This document shows positions 12,592 through 23,159 of a stretch of 64,000 nt of DNA, piece after piece. Numbering within the stretch: the stretch's first letter is position 1; each line of letters begins with the position of its first letter. The notes under the pieces are model-generated. The model searched no databases. It was not told the origin of the DNA and saw only the letters and a program-made list of their open reading frames with translations. Position numbers and translations under genes: made by a program. The stretch is from contig NC_092043.1 in assembly GCF_003086295.3 (NCBI RefSeq), forward strand, positions 45,350,884 through 45,414,883, in the 5' to 3' direction. The stretch is from Arachis hypogaea (taxonomy: Eukaryota; Streptophyta; Magnoliopsida; Fabales; Fabaceae).

Positions 12592-14500
12592 ATTGCGGAA
12601 ACTGCAAAACGGATTGGAACAATTGTGATTGTTGACGAAGTTTATGGCCATCTTGCATTTGGGAGCAACCCTTTTGTTCCAATGGGTGTCTTTGGGTTTA
12701 TTGTTCCTGTTATCACTCTTGGGTCCTTGTCCAAGAGATGAATGGTACCTGGTTGGAGGCTTGGTTGGTTTGTGACAACTGATCCTAGTGGCACTTTCAA
12801 AAATCCCAAGGTCATATATATTCCTTCTTTTAGCATTTTTTAGTATTCTTTTTATTGTTAATCTTAATGTTAAATTCATTGACCCTATGGTTCTTGAAAA
12901 GCCACTGTTGGTAACTAACTCCATTAGTCAATCTTAGGTGATTCTCAACTTCTCTAACTAATGATAAATTACCGTTCATTTATTATTCTAAACAAGTGAA
13001 TTAATTAATAACTCTTGTCTATGTTTGACAGTTGTTTCTATATAATTTTTATTTTATTCTCGTTTATTGTACAGTTCTATATTCAAAAAGACTATATGCT
13101 TTTTTTTGTATGCAGGTGGTTGAGCGCATTACAAAGTATTTTGATCTTTTGGGAGGTCCAACCACGGACGATCATTCAGGTTTTCACATTTTCCTCTCTA
13201 ACATTCTGTCCTCTTTTTATAGCAACAATGCTTGTAGTTGAAGAACCAAAAATATCCAGGAAGAAACATGATGCTATAACAAGTATAATTGAACTTGGCC
13301 CAATTAATAGAAATAGAATATAAATAGGGGTATTAGCCATAATAACAGAGTGAATATGAAAATTGTGAAATGTCTTAAAAATCTCTTTCTGAAATTTTCT
13401 TCTACCTAACGAATTCTATTAGTTTCTTTCTCTAATTACCTAATTTTAGTAAATTCATTTTTCTATGCGATTACAATGGTGCTTCATTAAACATTACTAT
13501 AAGGAAATTGTTGGTTTCAGTTTAACTAAGGTCGCCCTTACAATTTAATGAACTTAAATCATGATGATTTGGTGAAGACTAACATGCAATGTCTTTATGT
13601 GAAGTTGATAGTTAAAAACTGTTAGATAATCTAACAAATTTGACTAATTATCATTTAACGATTCTCAACTATCAATTTCATATGAAAATAAATGATGTTA
13701 GTTTCTACCTAATAATTTATACATTGCTTATTTATAATTATTTTAGTTGATTGATGATGCTTTGGGTTTGGCAGGCCGCTGTACCGCGTATACTTAATCA
13801 AACTGAAGAGTCTTTTTTCAAAAAAGCTATTGATAATTTGAGACTTAACTCGGATATATGCTTTAAAGAGATAGAAGAGATTTCATGCATGTTTTTCCCT
13901 CGTAAACCGGAAGGTCCATAACTATGATGGTAGGAAGCTGAGAATAAAACTACAGTTGATGCTATTTCTTTGAGAACAACATAAGCTCTATAAAGTCTTT
14001 TATAATGGCTTCTCTTTCAAATATCTTTGTAATTAATGAAATGCAGGTGAAACTAAACCTATTGCTTCTAGAAGATTTTAGCGATGATATTGATTTTTGT
14101 TTCAAACTTGCAAAGGAGGAATCTATTGTCATTCTTCTAGGTACAATTGTGCAGAGCATGATTTCACTTCTAAGTCACTATTACAGGAGCAACTCAGACA
14201 ATTTGGAAATTTTATGTGCCTAACTAAATTATTGTGAGAGATTGAAAAACTGCAAAGCTAATATTTAAGTCCTCTTTTATTTATTGATATAACTAAAACT
14301 CTCAAATGCTCTCATAATTTAATTTGGATTCTTTTGCTGTTGAATTTAGTTAACAAACAAAAATGAAGGAACAACGGTTGGACTAAAAGATTTGCTTCGC
14401 ATTACTTTCGCTGCCGATGCATCTGCCCTTACAAAAGGTTTGGAAAGGGTCAAAGTTTTCTGACAAAGACATGCCAGAAAATGGCTGAAGCGAATCCAGA
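12592..14500 (+). pseudogene. Tyrosine aminotransferase pseudogene (exons 3-7 only)
   Basis: Exon-like blocks 12592-12810, 13116-13179, 13775-13929, 14047-14140 and 14369-about 14490 match exons 3-7 of the intact gene at 19092-29734, with splice sites largely kept. Exons 1 and 2 are absent. Lesions: TGG to TGA at 12739-12741, directly after the PLP-lysine motif SLSKR; +4 bp in exon 4 (64 against 60 nt); one base lost near the end of exon 5 (155 against 156 nt); a 12-bp loss that removes the pyrimidine tract before exon 7; and TGC to TGA at 14461-14463. Pro to Leu and Trp to Leu changes also occur near the C-terminus. No functional enzyme can be made. Confidence 0.93.
13575..13735. mobile_element. 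Short foldback MITE-like repeat in pseudogene intron 4
   Basis: A roughly 150-bp segment with imperfect self-complementarity (GTGAAGTTGATAGTTAAAAAC..., later CTCAACTATCAATTTCATATG). Related sequence recurs at 28870-28975, 33238-33377, 21910-22020 and around 12450-12560. It is therefore a dispersed short repeat. Confidence 0.45.
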
Positions 14501-14985
14501 ATATAAAATGGCTACTAAATATGTGAAGGCTACTAAATTTTCAGGTGTTTCAAGAACATTGGGGTTCTAATAACTTTAGTTATTGATCAACCCATGTATT
14601 ATATATGTATTTTTATAATAAAGATCAATAACTAAAAGCACTAATACCAAAGTTTCTAGTACATGTGATAACCTTCCTAAAGATTAATGACACTGCTTTG
14701 AATTTAGATCAAACATCAACTATTTAATTTGCCATTGCAGCATATATACAGTGGAGATCAAATCCTCGTTGCATTACCAATGTGGCATCATCTTTATCAA
14801 ATGAAATATATTAATTTCATTGCAGTATATTTCATAGAAGTTTACAATCTTTTTTCAGAGATTTGGAAATGAAGATATTCTGCAAACTATTATAAACATT
14901 TTACAACCCACCTTATTGCATTATTTGATTAAAAGGAGAAAAATTAATTAATGCTCCTAACGTCTTTTGATCCCCAACACTAGCA

Positions 14986-15572
14986 TTATTTCTGCTTACT
15001 TCATCATCAACCTTAACTTTAATCCCACAGCAAGGCTTTTTATTGCTGTGCTCTGTGCTTTACTGTTTTCTGCCATTTTCGCACTGTAATCTACATCTTT
15101 GTTACTAAGATCGTTCCTCGGCTCCAAGAACTCGGAGTTTTCTTTCCAAACTTCTCCGTTTGAATAAACCTCCTTCTTCCAAATAGGAACGGTAGCTTTT
15201 ACTTCATCTATTATAAATCTACATGCCTCCAGTGCATCAGCCTGTGAACAGATGGGTTGGCATCATGGCGATGAAGATACTTGTTTCTCCTACGGGACTG
15301 TGCCTAGGCGATGTGCAATAGTAATGGAATGTAGATTCCATGACACTCTTGCAGATGAACAGACAGATAGACTTGATACAACGTATTGCCATTGGAACAT
15401 AAGCTTCATACCTCAACTCTAAAACTGTCTTGCTTTCGAAAGTGTCGCGTGTAGTGCCTGCAAAAGTAGCTATAGCACCAACTTGTGGAGCACTGACATA
15501 GTTCATATATTTTGCAATGTCTATCCTGTGCTCTGAGATTTCGACAAGATTCTTATCATTTTCAGTAGCCAT
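14986..15572 (-). pseudogene. MOCS2/MoaE pseudogene (copy A)
   Basis: Reading leftwards from an ATG at 15570-15572, the frame begins MATENDKNLVEIS and keeps the MoaE core FAGTTRD and LELRYEAYVPMA, then breaks. Compared with the intact copy at 30846-31415 there is a 4-bp insertion near 15365, several indels around 15240-15260, one base lost near 15290 and one lost near the stop. The remaining frame ends early, before the WKKE catalytic segment. It is convergent with the TAT pseudogene, as in copy B. Confidence 0.92.
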
Positions 15573-16866
15573 ATCTACTAGAACTTGAGATATGCAACAA
15601 ATCAGTTATTGCTTATCATTCTCTGTTCTCACATTTATTGGAGTAGGCAAAGTCCAGTAACATGTTCTTCAAATTGATCAAAGCATTTCGTACAAGACAT
15701 GGTGAAGCTGATGTAATATCAACTTAAAACAAAGGCATCAAATAACCTATAAAAACAGAGAAAAATAAGGTCAAGCATAGAAATAATATGCTTAGGCCCT
15801 TGAATATGGATGGCAACTTTCACCTAACTTAAGCATTAGTGATTCATCAGACTATAACAATTCATTAGCAAAATTCTACTCAGATGATAATTGCGTCCAA
15901 AGCTCATATTAGTATAATTTATGTTGGAAGAAATTCACACGGTCTTCGTGCATTGAAAATTAAAAACCATTAGACGTCAATTTAGCATGTCACCGATCTC
16001 AATTATCAACTTCACATCTGCATGCGAGTCTCCACCACTTAAGTTGCCTTCAATCAAATGTAAGTGTCAACCCTACAACATGTTCTGCTCCAGTGCATTC
16101 ATTTCTAAGAAAGACAAAAAAAAAACCACTTGGATTATAAATCCAAAAAGACACTCTCGAAAATGCACTATTGGATAAAATATGAACCCATTAAATAAAA
16201 ATTTTGGTATCAAGGAAGTTTTTTTCCTTCTAAAAGACTAGAATCGCAATCATAAATCACAAAAGCTTAAGAGAAAAAAAAAACATACCACTGGGTAGCA
16301 TCTATAAGAGTGTTTGAGTTTGAGAAACCCTAGGAAGTGAAGTGAATCTAAGTCAGGAAATTGAAATCACATAAGAATTCAATGATAGTAAAAGTATGGA
16401 ATTGAAATCTGACAAAAAGAATACTCACCTTAATCAAGAACAGTGAAGCCTCTTCTCCAGTTGAAGGAAACAAGTTGCACGCGTACTCCTAAGTGCCATC
16501 TAATAATTGGATCACGGGATTAACAATCCAATCCCTCTTTTTGTTTTCAACGTGAACCAATCCAACCTCTGTTTTATTTGAAAATTGATATATATTTGGA
16601 AGCATATTAATTCTTGTGTGAATATAGAAATATCAACAATCTATATACACTAAAATTTGGATCTCCTATGTTTTTTCACGTCTCTCTTGAATGTTTTTTT
16701 TTTTTTTTTACATTTGTTTAACTAAACGCCAAAACCTTTAAGCAATAATGGTTGTGTGTATACATCATTGTATTATTGCATAACTGCACTATGTCGCTTT
16801 ATTATTAGCTAATAATAATAATAATGTTGTTGGTCCTTCTTTTTCTTTTTCATCTTCTTGTAGATA
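15573..16866 (-). other. Former MOCS2 leader and promoter region
   Basis: Colinear with 31416-32505 up to about 16615, including the 5'-leader splice-donor context near 16428. The remainder to 16866 contains a poly-T run and a (TAA)n stretch. No separate gene is seen. Confidence 0.5.
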
Positions 16867-17868
16867 AGGTGTTTGATAAAATGTTAAAGTTATGGATGGA
16901 GTATCTGAAGCTGATGGAACTGTTTGTGAATTCTTTGGTTCATTTGTTTTATAGATTCTAAATTTTCAGCTCAGCTGTTGTTGGAGATTTATCTGAGTCG
17001 CTCAATAAAATTCTGTATCAAAAGCCTAAGAAGATTGTTGATGTCGTCAATAAGGTCAATGGGAAGAGAATAATTTCTGCTGATGAAGAAAACAATGCTA
17101 CTTCTACCAATGGTGATGATCTTCCTCCTATTGTTGTTGTTCATGAAATTTTTGGATTTGGCAAAGGAATAAAATTTATCAAGTACCAAGTATCAATCTC
17201 CTTTTCTTTTTCTGCTTCAAAGTTACACTTTTTTTTAGCTTTTGATGGGTTGGACTAAGCTTTTCTATTTTCCAATGAATAATATTATGATAAATTAATA
17301 ATATAATTTTATTTTAATGTTTTTGCTCGATTTTTATTGTACATAATTGTTGTTTTTTCTTTTAAAAATTGGGTGCTTTGTCATATTTTGCTAGAGCAGA
17401 AAAAAAGATGAAAGGATTCTAGTTTCGAAATTGGGTCTTTAACCAGCGTCCATAATAGGTGATGTTTTAAGACTTAAAGAAAAAAAATAATTTATGTTTA
17501 ATGTTCTTTCATGTATTTTCCTCTTAATCGGTTTGCGTGTGATTTTTCAACAAATTTCTTTTTTAATTCTGATTACTTGTTTATTCATTTATTTATTTTT
17601 ATTTCAGGGCATGAGAATTGTTGTATTATTTGAAGGGTGGCCAAGTTGATTATAGAGAACAGCACACCAAGACATGTGGACACTCTCAATCTATTAACAA
17701 GATTTGAGGGATGATTCATTCATTCATTCAATGCTTTCAGATTTTTTTTGTTTTTTTGCACCGCATTCTGTTTTGCTTTTTTTGTATTTTTTTATTGAGT
17801 TTTAATAGTGTATTTGTTGTGTTATTAGGATGGCAGGGCACTACCCTGAATAGGACGGAGATCACCTA
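16867..17868 (+). pseudogene. Alpha/beta-hydrolase (plant lipase-like) pseudogene
   Basis: One frame from about 16867 reads VFDKMLKLWMEYLKLMELF, then NSLVHLFYRF, a TAA (16959-16961), then IFSSAVVGDLSESLNKI and later PPIVVVHEIFGFGKG (to about 17180). Further blocks at about 17600-17690 (ELLYYLKGGQVDY, then HTKTCGHSQ) and 17835-17868 (GHYPE, stop, D.DH) follow in order. The order and motifs match a family of plant lipases whose sequence continues PPIVLVHGIFGFGKG ... GHYPEWDEDHPIHFVGHSAG. The oxyanion-side VHG is VHE, there are at least three stops or frameshifts, a conserved middle segment is missing, and the nucleophile elbow GHSAG is absent. It is a truncated, decayed copy with intron-like gaps. 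The family call rests on recall of the motif order. Confidence 0.7.
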
Positions 17869-19024
17869 TTCACTTGTAATTATGTAGAACAATATCATAT
17901 GTAATTATATTTGGAATTATTGATATTGAGAATTTTTTTATTATATAAATTTATGTCTTATATTAAAAAAGTGTGTTATAAAAGATTTAATTTTTAAATT
18001 TTAATATTAAAAAATAAAATTTTAATTTGAGAGTATGTATATGAGATTAGATTAATGAATGATTTAAAATTAAAAATAAATAAATAATTACAGAGTTTGT
18101 GAAAGTTTGAAAAGTTCACAAAATAATTAATTTTTGTCAAATTAAAAAATTAATTTGTGGGAGTTTTAAATTGTCACAAAAGAGATTTCAAATCGTCACA
18201 AAAATTCAATATAAAACCTTCCCTAAACACACATAAACCCCCCTCCCTAAATAGATTGTGGAGATTTTTAAAAATCCTCACAAAAGATCTCGTGGCACTT
18301 CAAATTTCAGAGGTTTTAAAAATTCCCACCAGAGAATTATAAACCTCTACAAATAAAAGAAAAAACTGCTACAAATAAACAAAGAAATAGTAATCATATT
18401 TTACATTATAATATTTATAATATTTTTTAATTGATATATTTTATATTCTTAGGGCATATATTAAAATTATAAATTAAAATACGGAAAAATTAATTTTTTA
18501 ATATATTTATTAAAAAGTTTAAAATTTTTCTCCAATAATAAATACAGCTCCATATATAATTTTTTATGAAATAAGATAATAATTAGATTCTCATAGATAA
18601 AGTGAAACAAAATGAAGTTATTTATGTATTTTAATATCTACAATAATAAATGTCTCATTGCTATAACATGAATATAAAAATAATATAATTTTAAACAGTA
18701 AAATATTATTATATTTGAATTTTTTTATAACTTTTATCAATTATTCTTTATTTAATTACTATAAATATTATTAAAACATGTAAGATTTTGTTTTAAAAAT
18801 TGTTATATATTTTATAAATAGACACGTCATAATAACAACTAATACATATAAGTAGTCACAAAAAAAAAATGATACATATAAGTATCACTGTAAATTTTAA
18901 TGTGATGAATCGATAAAAAAATATAATATGTTCATGGTTTATTATGTAAATGAACAAATTAATATTTTTTAATTAATTAATCTAAAATAAAAAATCTTTT
19001 AAATCTAATTATTATTATTTTTTC
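17869..19024. other. A+T-rich region upstream of TAT
   Basis: No gene. Positions 18095-18345 contain repeated short motifs in both orientations (GTCACAAAA, CTCACAAAA, TTTGTGGGAG), which could be the subterminal region of a DNA transposon, but termini could not be fixed. Positions 18395-18460 resemble 11919-11985 upstream of the TAT pseudogene. Confidence 0.4.
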
Positions 19025-19031
19025 TATATAA
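19025..19031 (+). promoter_or_regulatory. Probable TATA box of TAT
   Basis: TATATAA sits 61 bp upstream of the TAT start codon, in a typical plant TATA context. This would put the transcript start near 19055 and give a short leader that ends in a GA-rich stretch before the ATG. Confidence 0.55.
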
Positions 19032-19091
19032 ACATCGCGTCTGGCATATTCTTTAATTGCCTCCAAGAAGATATATATAGAGAGAGATAGG

Positions 19092-22000
19092 ATGGAGAAT
19101 GGTGGAAATAGTGTGAACTATGAATCAAAGGAAACTTCAACTATGACCATAAAGGGTATTCTAAGCCTTCTAATGCAAAGCACTGTGGAGAATAAAAATA
19201 AGAGGGTGATTTCTCTTGGCTTGGGTGACCCAACACTGTTTTCATGTTTTCAAACCACATCTGTCTCCGAAGAAGCTGTTGCTGACACGCTTCTCTCTCA
19301 CAACTTTCATGGCTATGCTCCCACCGCTGGCCTCCTTCAGACCAGACAGTGAGTAATAATGTCTTATGTTCACTTAGCTTTGTTCCTCTTTTTCTCATCA
19401 CTTTATTGAAATCATTTTTACTCTTAACCAACTACTAAATTAGTAAATGAGCAACGATTAAAGATTTGAATTGTTATTAAAAAAAAGTAAAAAAAATGAC
19501 TGTTAATTATCAGTGATAGAAAAAAAAGTTTTTTCGTATATAAATTAAAGGGGAATTAATATTAAGTAATTTTTCTAAAAAAAATCAAATACACAAAAGT
19601 CCTTTTTTAATATTTATATATCGTTCTAGAATATTTAGTTTTAAATTAGAATGTAAATTATCATATTCTAAGATAATAATTTATGAATTAAAATTTTAAC
19701 TAAACATAAAGATAAATTATCTTAGATTAATTTGTGTTAAGAACACATGTAAATCATAATAATCTGTGATATTTAGGAGTAAAATTTATTTCAATATTTA
19801 GCGATTAAAGATGATTAAAAAAATATATATGAACAATGAATTTAAGTATTTTTATATTAATATTTTGAGACAATTTATGTTATTTTTTTAAATAAAATTC
19901 AAGCATACATAATCCTAGAGAACTATTAAATAAGTTTTATTTGCGATTTATATTATATCAATTCATTGTAACAAACTATATCGATTTACATTATAAATGA
20001 TATTTACATTATATCAATTTATTTAAGAAAAAAGGAGGTGGGTAAGAGATAATAATAAATAAAATAATAAATCAAACTTTTAAAATGTACTTAATGAGTA
20101 CTAGAATAATAAAAATATAGTACAATTTAAAATAATAAAAAAATTATTATTTATAATTTTAAATTAGTTTTTAATTTAAACCATCTTTCCCAAATTTTTT
20201 ACTATTTCATAGAACGTCTTAGGATCTTAAATTTATCACGCACTTAAATTGTCTCAGGTTTTGATGATTACTTTTAAGACATAAATAGTTTTAAATTTGT
20301 GTTTTCAACTTTTATTCGCTATTCTTTATACCCTACTTATAGTCATTTAGGAAAATACATAATATATGAGACCATTATTTATATGCTTTTAGATTAAATT
20401 TAAACATAAATCATCTCAACCTAGTGATATTTTACTAATTAAGCTAAATCATAAAGTTTTCGGATGATTTATATAATAATAAAAAAATGATATTTATGTA
20501 ACAAAAATTGATTTAAAATATTCTGATCATTTTAAATCTTTCTTATTTTATATAAATAAAAAAATCTAAAAAATACTTTTGATTAGACAATGATAAATAA
20601 TAATAATAATATAAAATATTTTTATAATTAAAATATTTTCAATAATTATTATAATAGTAATAATAATAATAATATAAAATATATATTTATTATTATTGTA
20701 ATAATTGATTATTTATAATATTTTAAATTGATATAAAAATATATAATTTAAATTTTTTATGTTTGTCATGAGTAATGATAAATATTAAAAATAAATAAAA
20801 AATTATTAATTTATAAATAAATACATGTTCTATATTATTATTATTACAGAATATAAAATATTTTAATTTGTTATAGAAATATTTAATTTTTTTTTTATAA
20901 ATTCCATTATTAATGATAAATAGATTTTATATTAGTATTTTTTATTGTTATACTAAAATCAATAATAATATAAAATACATATTTATTTTTAATGTAATAT
21001 ATTTTATTTTTTAATATTTTATCATTAATCGTGAAATATATATAAAAAAATAAATAGTCTTCTAACAACTTAAAATAATAAAAATGAATGAGATTTATTA
21101 CCATAATAATAAATATATGTTTTATATTATTATTTTTTAAATTAATTAAATAATTACCATTAATTTATATATGATTATAATTATTATTAAAAAGTATTTT
21201 AGTAAAATAGATTGAAGACTATGTTTGTTTATGGGTAGAGAACACCAAGATATAGATACAGATACACAAATGAATGTGTGTTTAGTAAATAAGACATGAA
21301 TAAAAATATTGCATCTATCTTTAAACATTGAATTAATATATTTTGTATTTTTTTTGTCAAAAAAATATTTTTTTATCAAATAAAATGCAAAAATATTGAA
21401 TAAAGATATAACTTATTTTATCTTTTTTTATTATTGTCATTATCAAATTTTGATAATTTTCTTATCATTTTATTTCTTTCTAATTTGCATGTAAGAAAAA
21501 TAGAGATAAATTGATTTTTTTATTGTTTATTCTATCTCATATTTAATTTATCACCTAACAAAATATAAAAATAATTTTTGTATCTAATTTTGAGTGTTAT
21601 ATATAATTCTGTTTTCAAAACCAAATAAATTATAACCAAAGTGTATTTTGTTTAAAATGAGAATACATATTTTAAAAATAAAAATAAAAAAGATTATGTC
21701 ATTTAGACATCTCACAAAAAAATTCATTTTTTCCTTAAGTAAAATCTCCCACTCGGTTGCCCTAGTTAGCTTTAGGTGGTTTTTGTTTTAAGTTATGAAT
21801 CTTTGTGACTGTGTAACTAAGAAAAAAATATTACATATTCTGAGTCATAAATGGCACCTATTTAGCCTATTTATTAGACTCTTGTATATATATTTTTAGC
21901 CTATTTATTAGATGAAAATTTAAATGTAGTTGTTTTTATTTTAAATTGTTAGTTAAGAATGGTTAGATTATTTGATATTTTTGACTAAATTATTATTTAA

Positions 22001-23122
22001 CAGTTTCTAATTGGATCAGTTTTGAGTCCAAAATTCATCCGATCTAAACACTAAGAGTGTATTTGGCAAATGCGTTAGAGAAGAGAAAAGTACGTTTGAA
22101 TCTCTTGAACGCTCCATTTATATGTTTAGCAATTTTTTATCATCTGAACGCAAGAAGTGATTTTACTCTTTAATCCACGTTTCTCATAAGCTACAAATTC
22201 TTGCTTTTCCGTTCGTTCACTTTTTCATGTTGGACAGAAAAAAATTTCTATATACCAATTATGTCCTTTATTATTCATATATGTGTTATTTGTTTTATAA
22301 TGTTTTTTTTTCCAATACTCTTTCATGCATATTATTATCTTTTATAAAACTATTATTATTTTTTGTTTATATAAATTTTTTAACTGTTATTGTTGTTTTT
22401 TTTATAGAATATTTTTTTGCTTTGTATTATAGTTATATTAATCCTATTAGAGTAAAGAATACTGAAAGTACTAAAAAATTTAAAATTTATTTAGATATCT
22501 AAAATAAAATTACAAGATAACATAAAATAATTATTTAAATTTATGTCTTTTTTTGTAATTTTTCATCTAAAAGTGATTTTAAATAATGTAATTTAAACAA
22601 TATTTAGTTTACTATAATCCATCTTGAATGAGAATTACCAAACATAAATCAACGTTAATACCAACTCACTTTTAATCAAAATCAATTTTGCAAACTTAAT
22701 TTTATACAAACCACCGTCCAAACATACACTAATTTTACTTGCGGTGCGGTTTAGATTGGATGATTTTTAAAAAAATATTATTCGATCCAATTTTAAGCGG
22801 TCTGGATTGGATTAGATTTGCGTTTTGTAAATTAAAAAAATAAATATATATAACAAGTCCCAATATCAAATTTTAAATAACCAATAATGATATAACAAGT
22901 CTCAACAATATCTTAAAAACCAACGATAACATAACATTAGAAATAAAATGATAAGTTAGTTAAAATAAATAAATAAATCACATTTTGAATATAAAATATT
23001 TATTAAATAATAATAATACGTGAATAATATAAAAATATATATCAAATTGAACATGTTATAAATATAATTATAAAGTAAATTCTATCGTATCCTCTCTAAA
23101 ATAAAGGATAAATTACCCCTTA

Positions 23123-23159
<37 letters not shown>

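Larger units (their letters stand above)
11990..16615. repeat. Segmental duplication, copy A (dead TAT-MOCS2 pair)
   Basis: From about 11990, inside what corresponds to TAT intron 2, to about 16615 the sequence is colinear with 27057-32505. Homology covers exons, introns, the interval between the two genes and the MOCS2 5' flank. Copy A lacks the insertions found in copy B at about 28060-28845 and 30012-30652 and has its own insertion in intron 4. Both genes in this copy are broken. Confidence 0.9.

Noticed and set aside
12592..14500. Copy A TAT as a working gene
   Set aside because: Missing 5' exons plus two nonsense codons and two frameshifts.
22227..22502. 91-codon open frame in TAT intron 1
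   Set aside because: A+T-driven hydrophobic composition inside a repeat; no recognisable domain.
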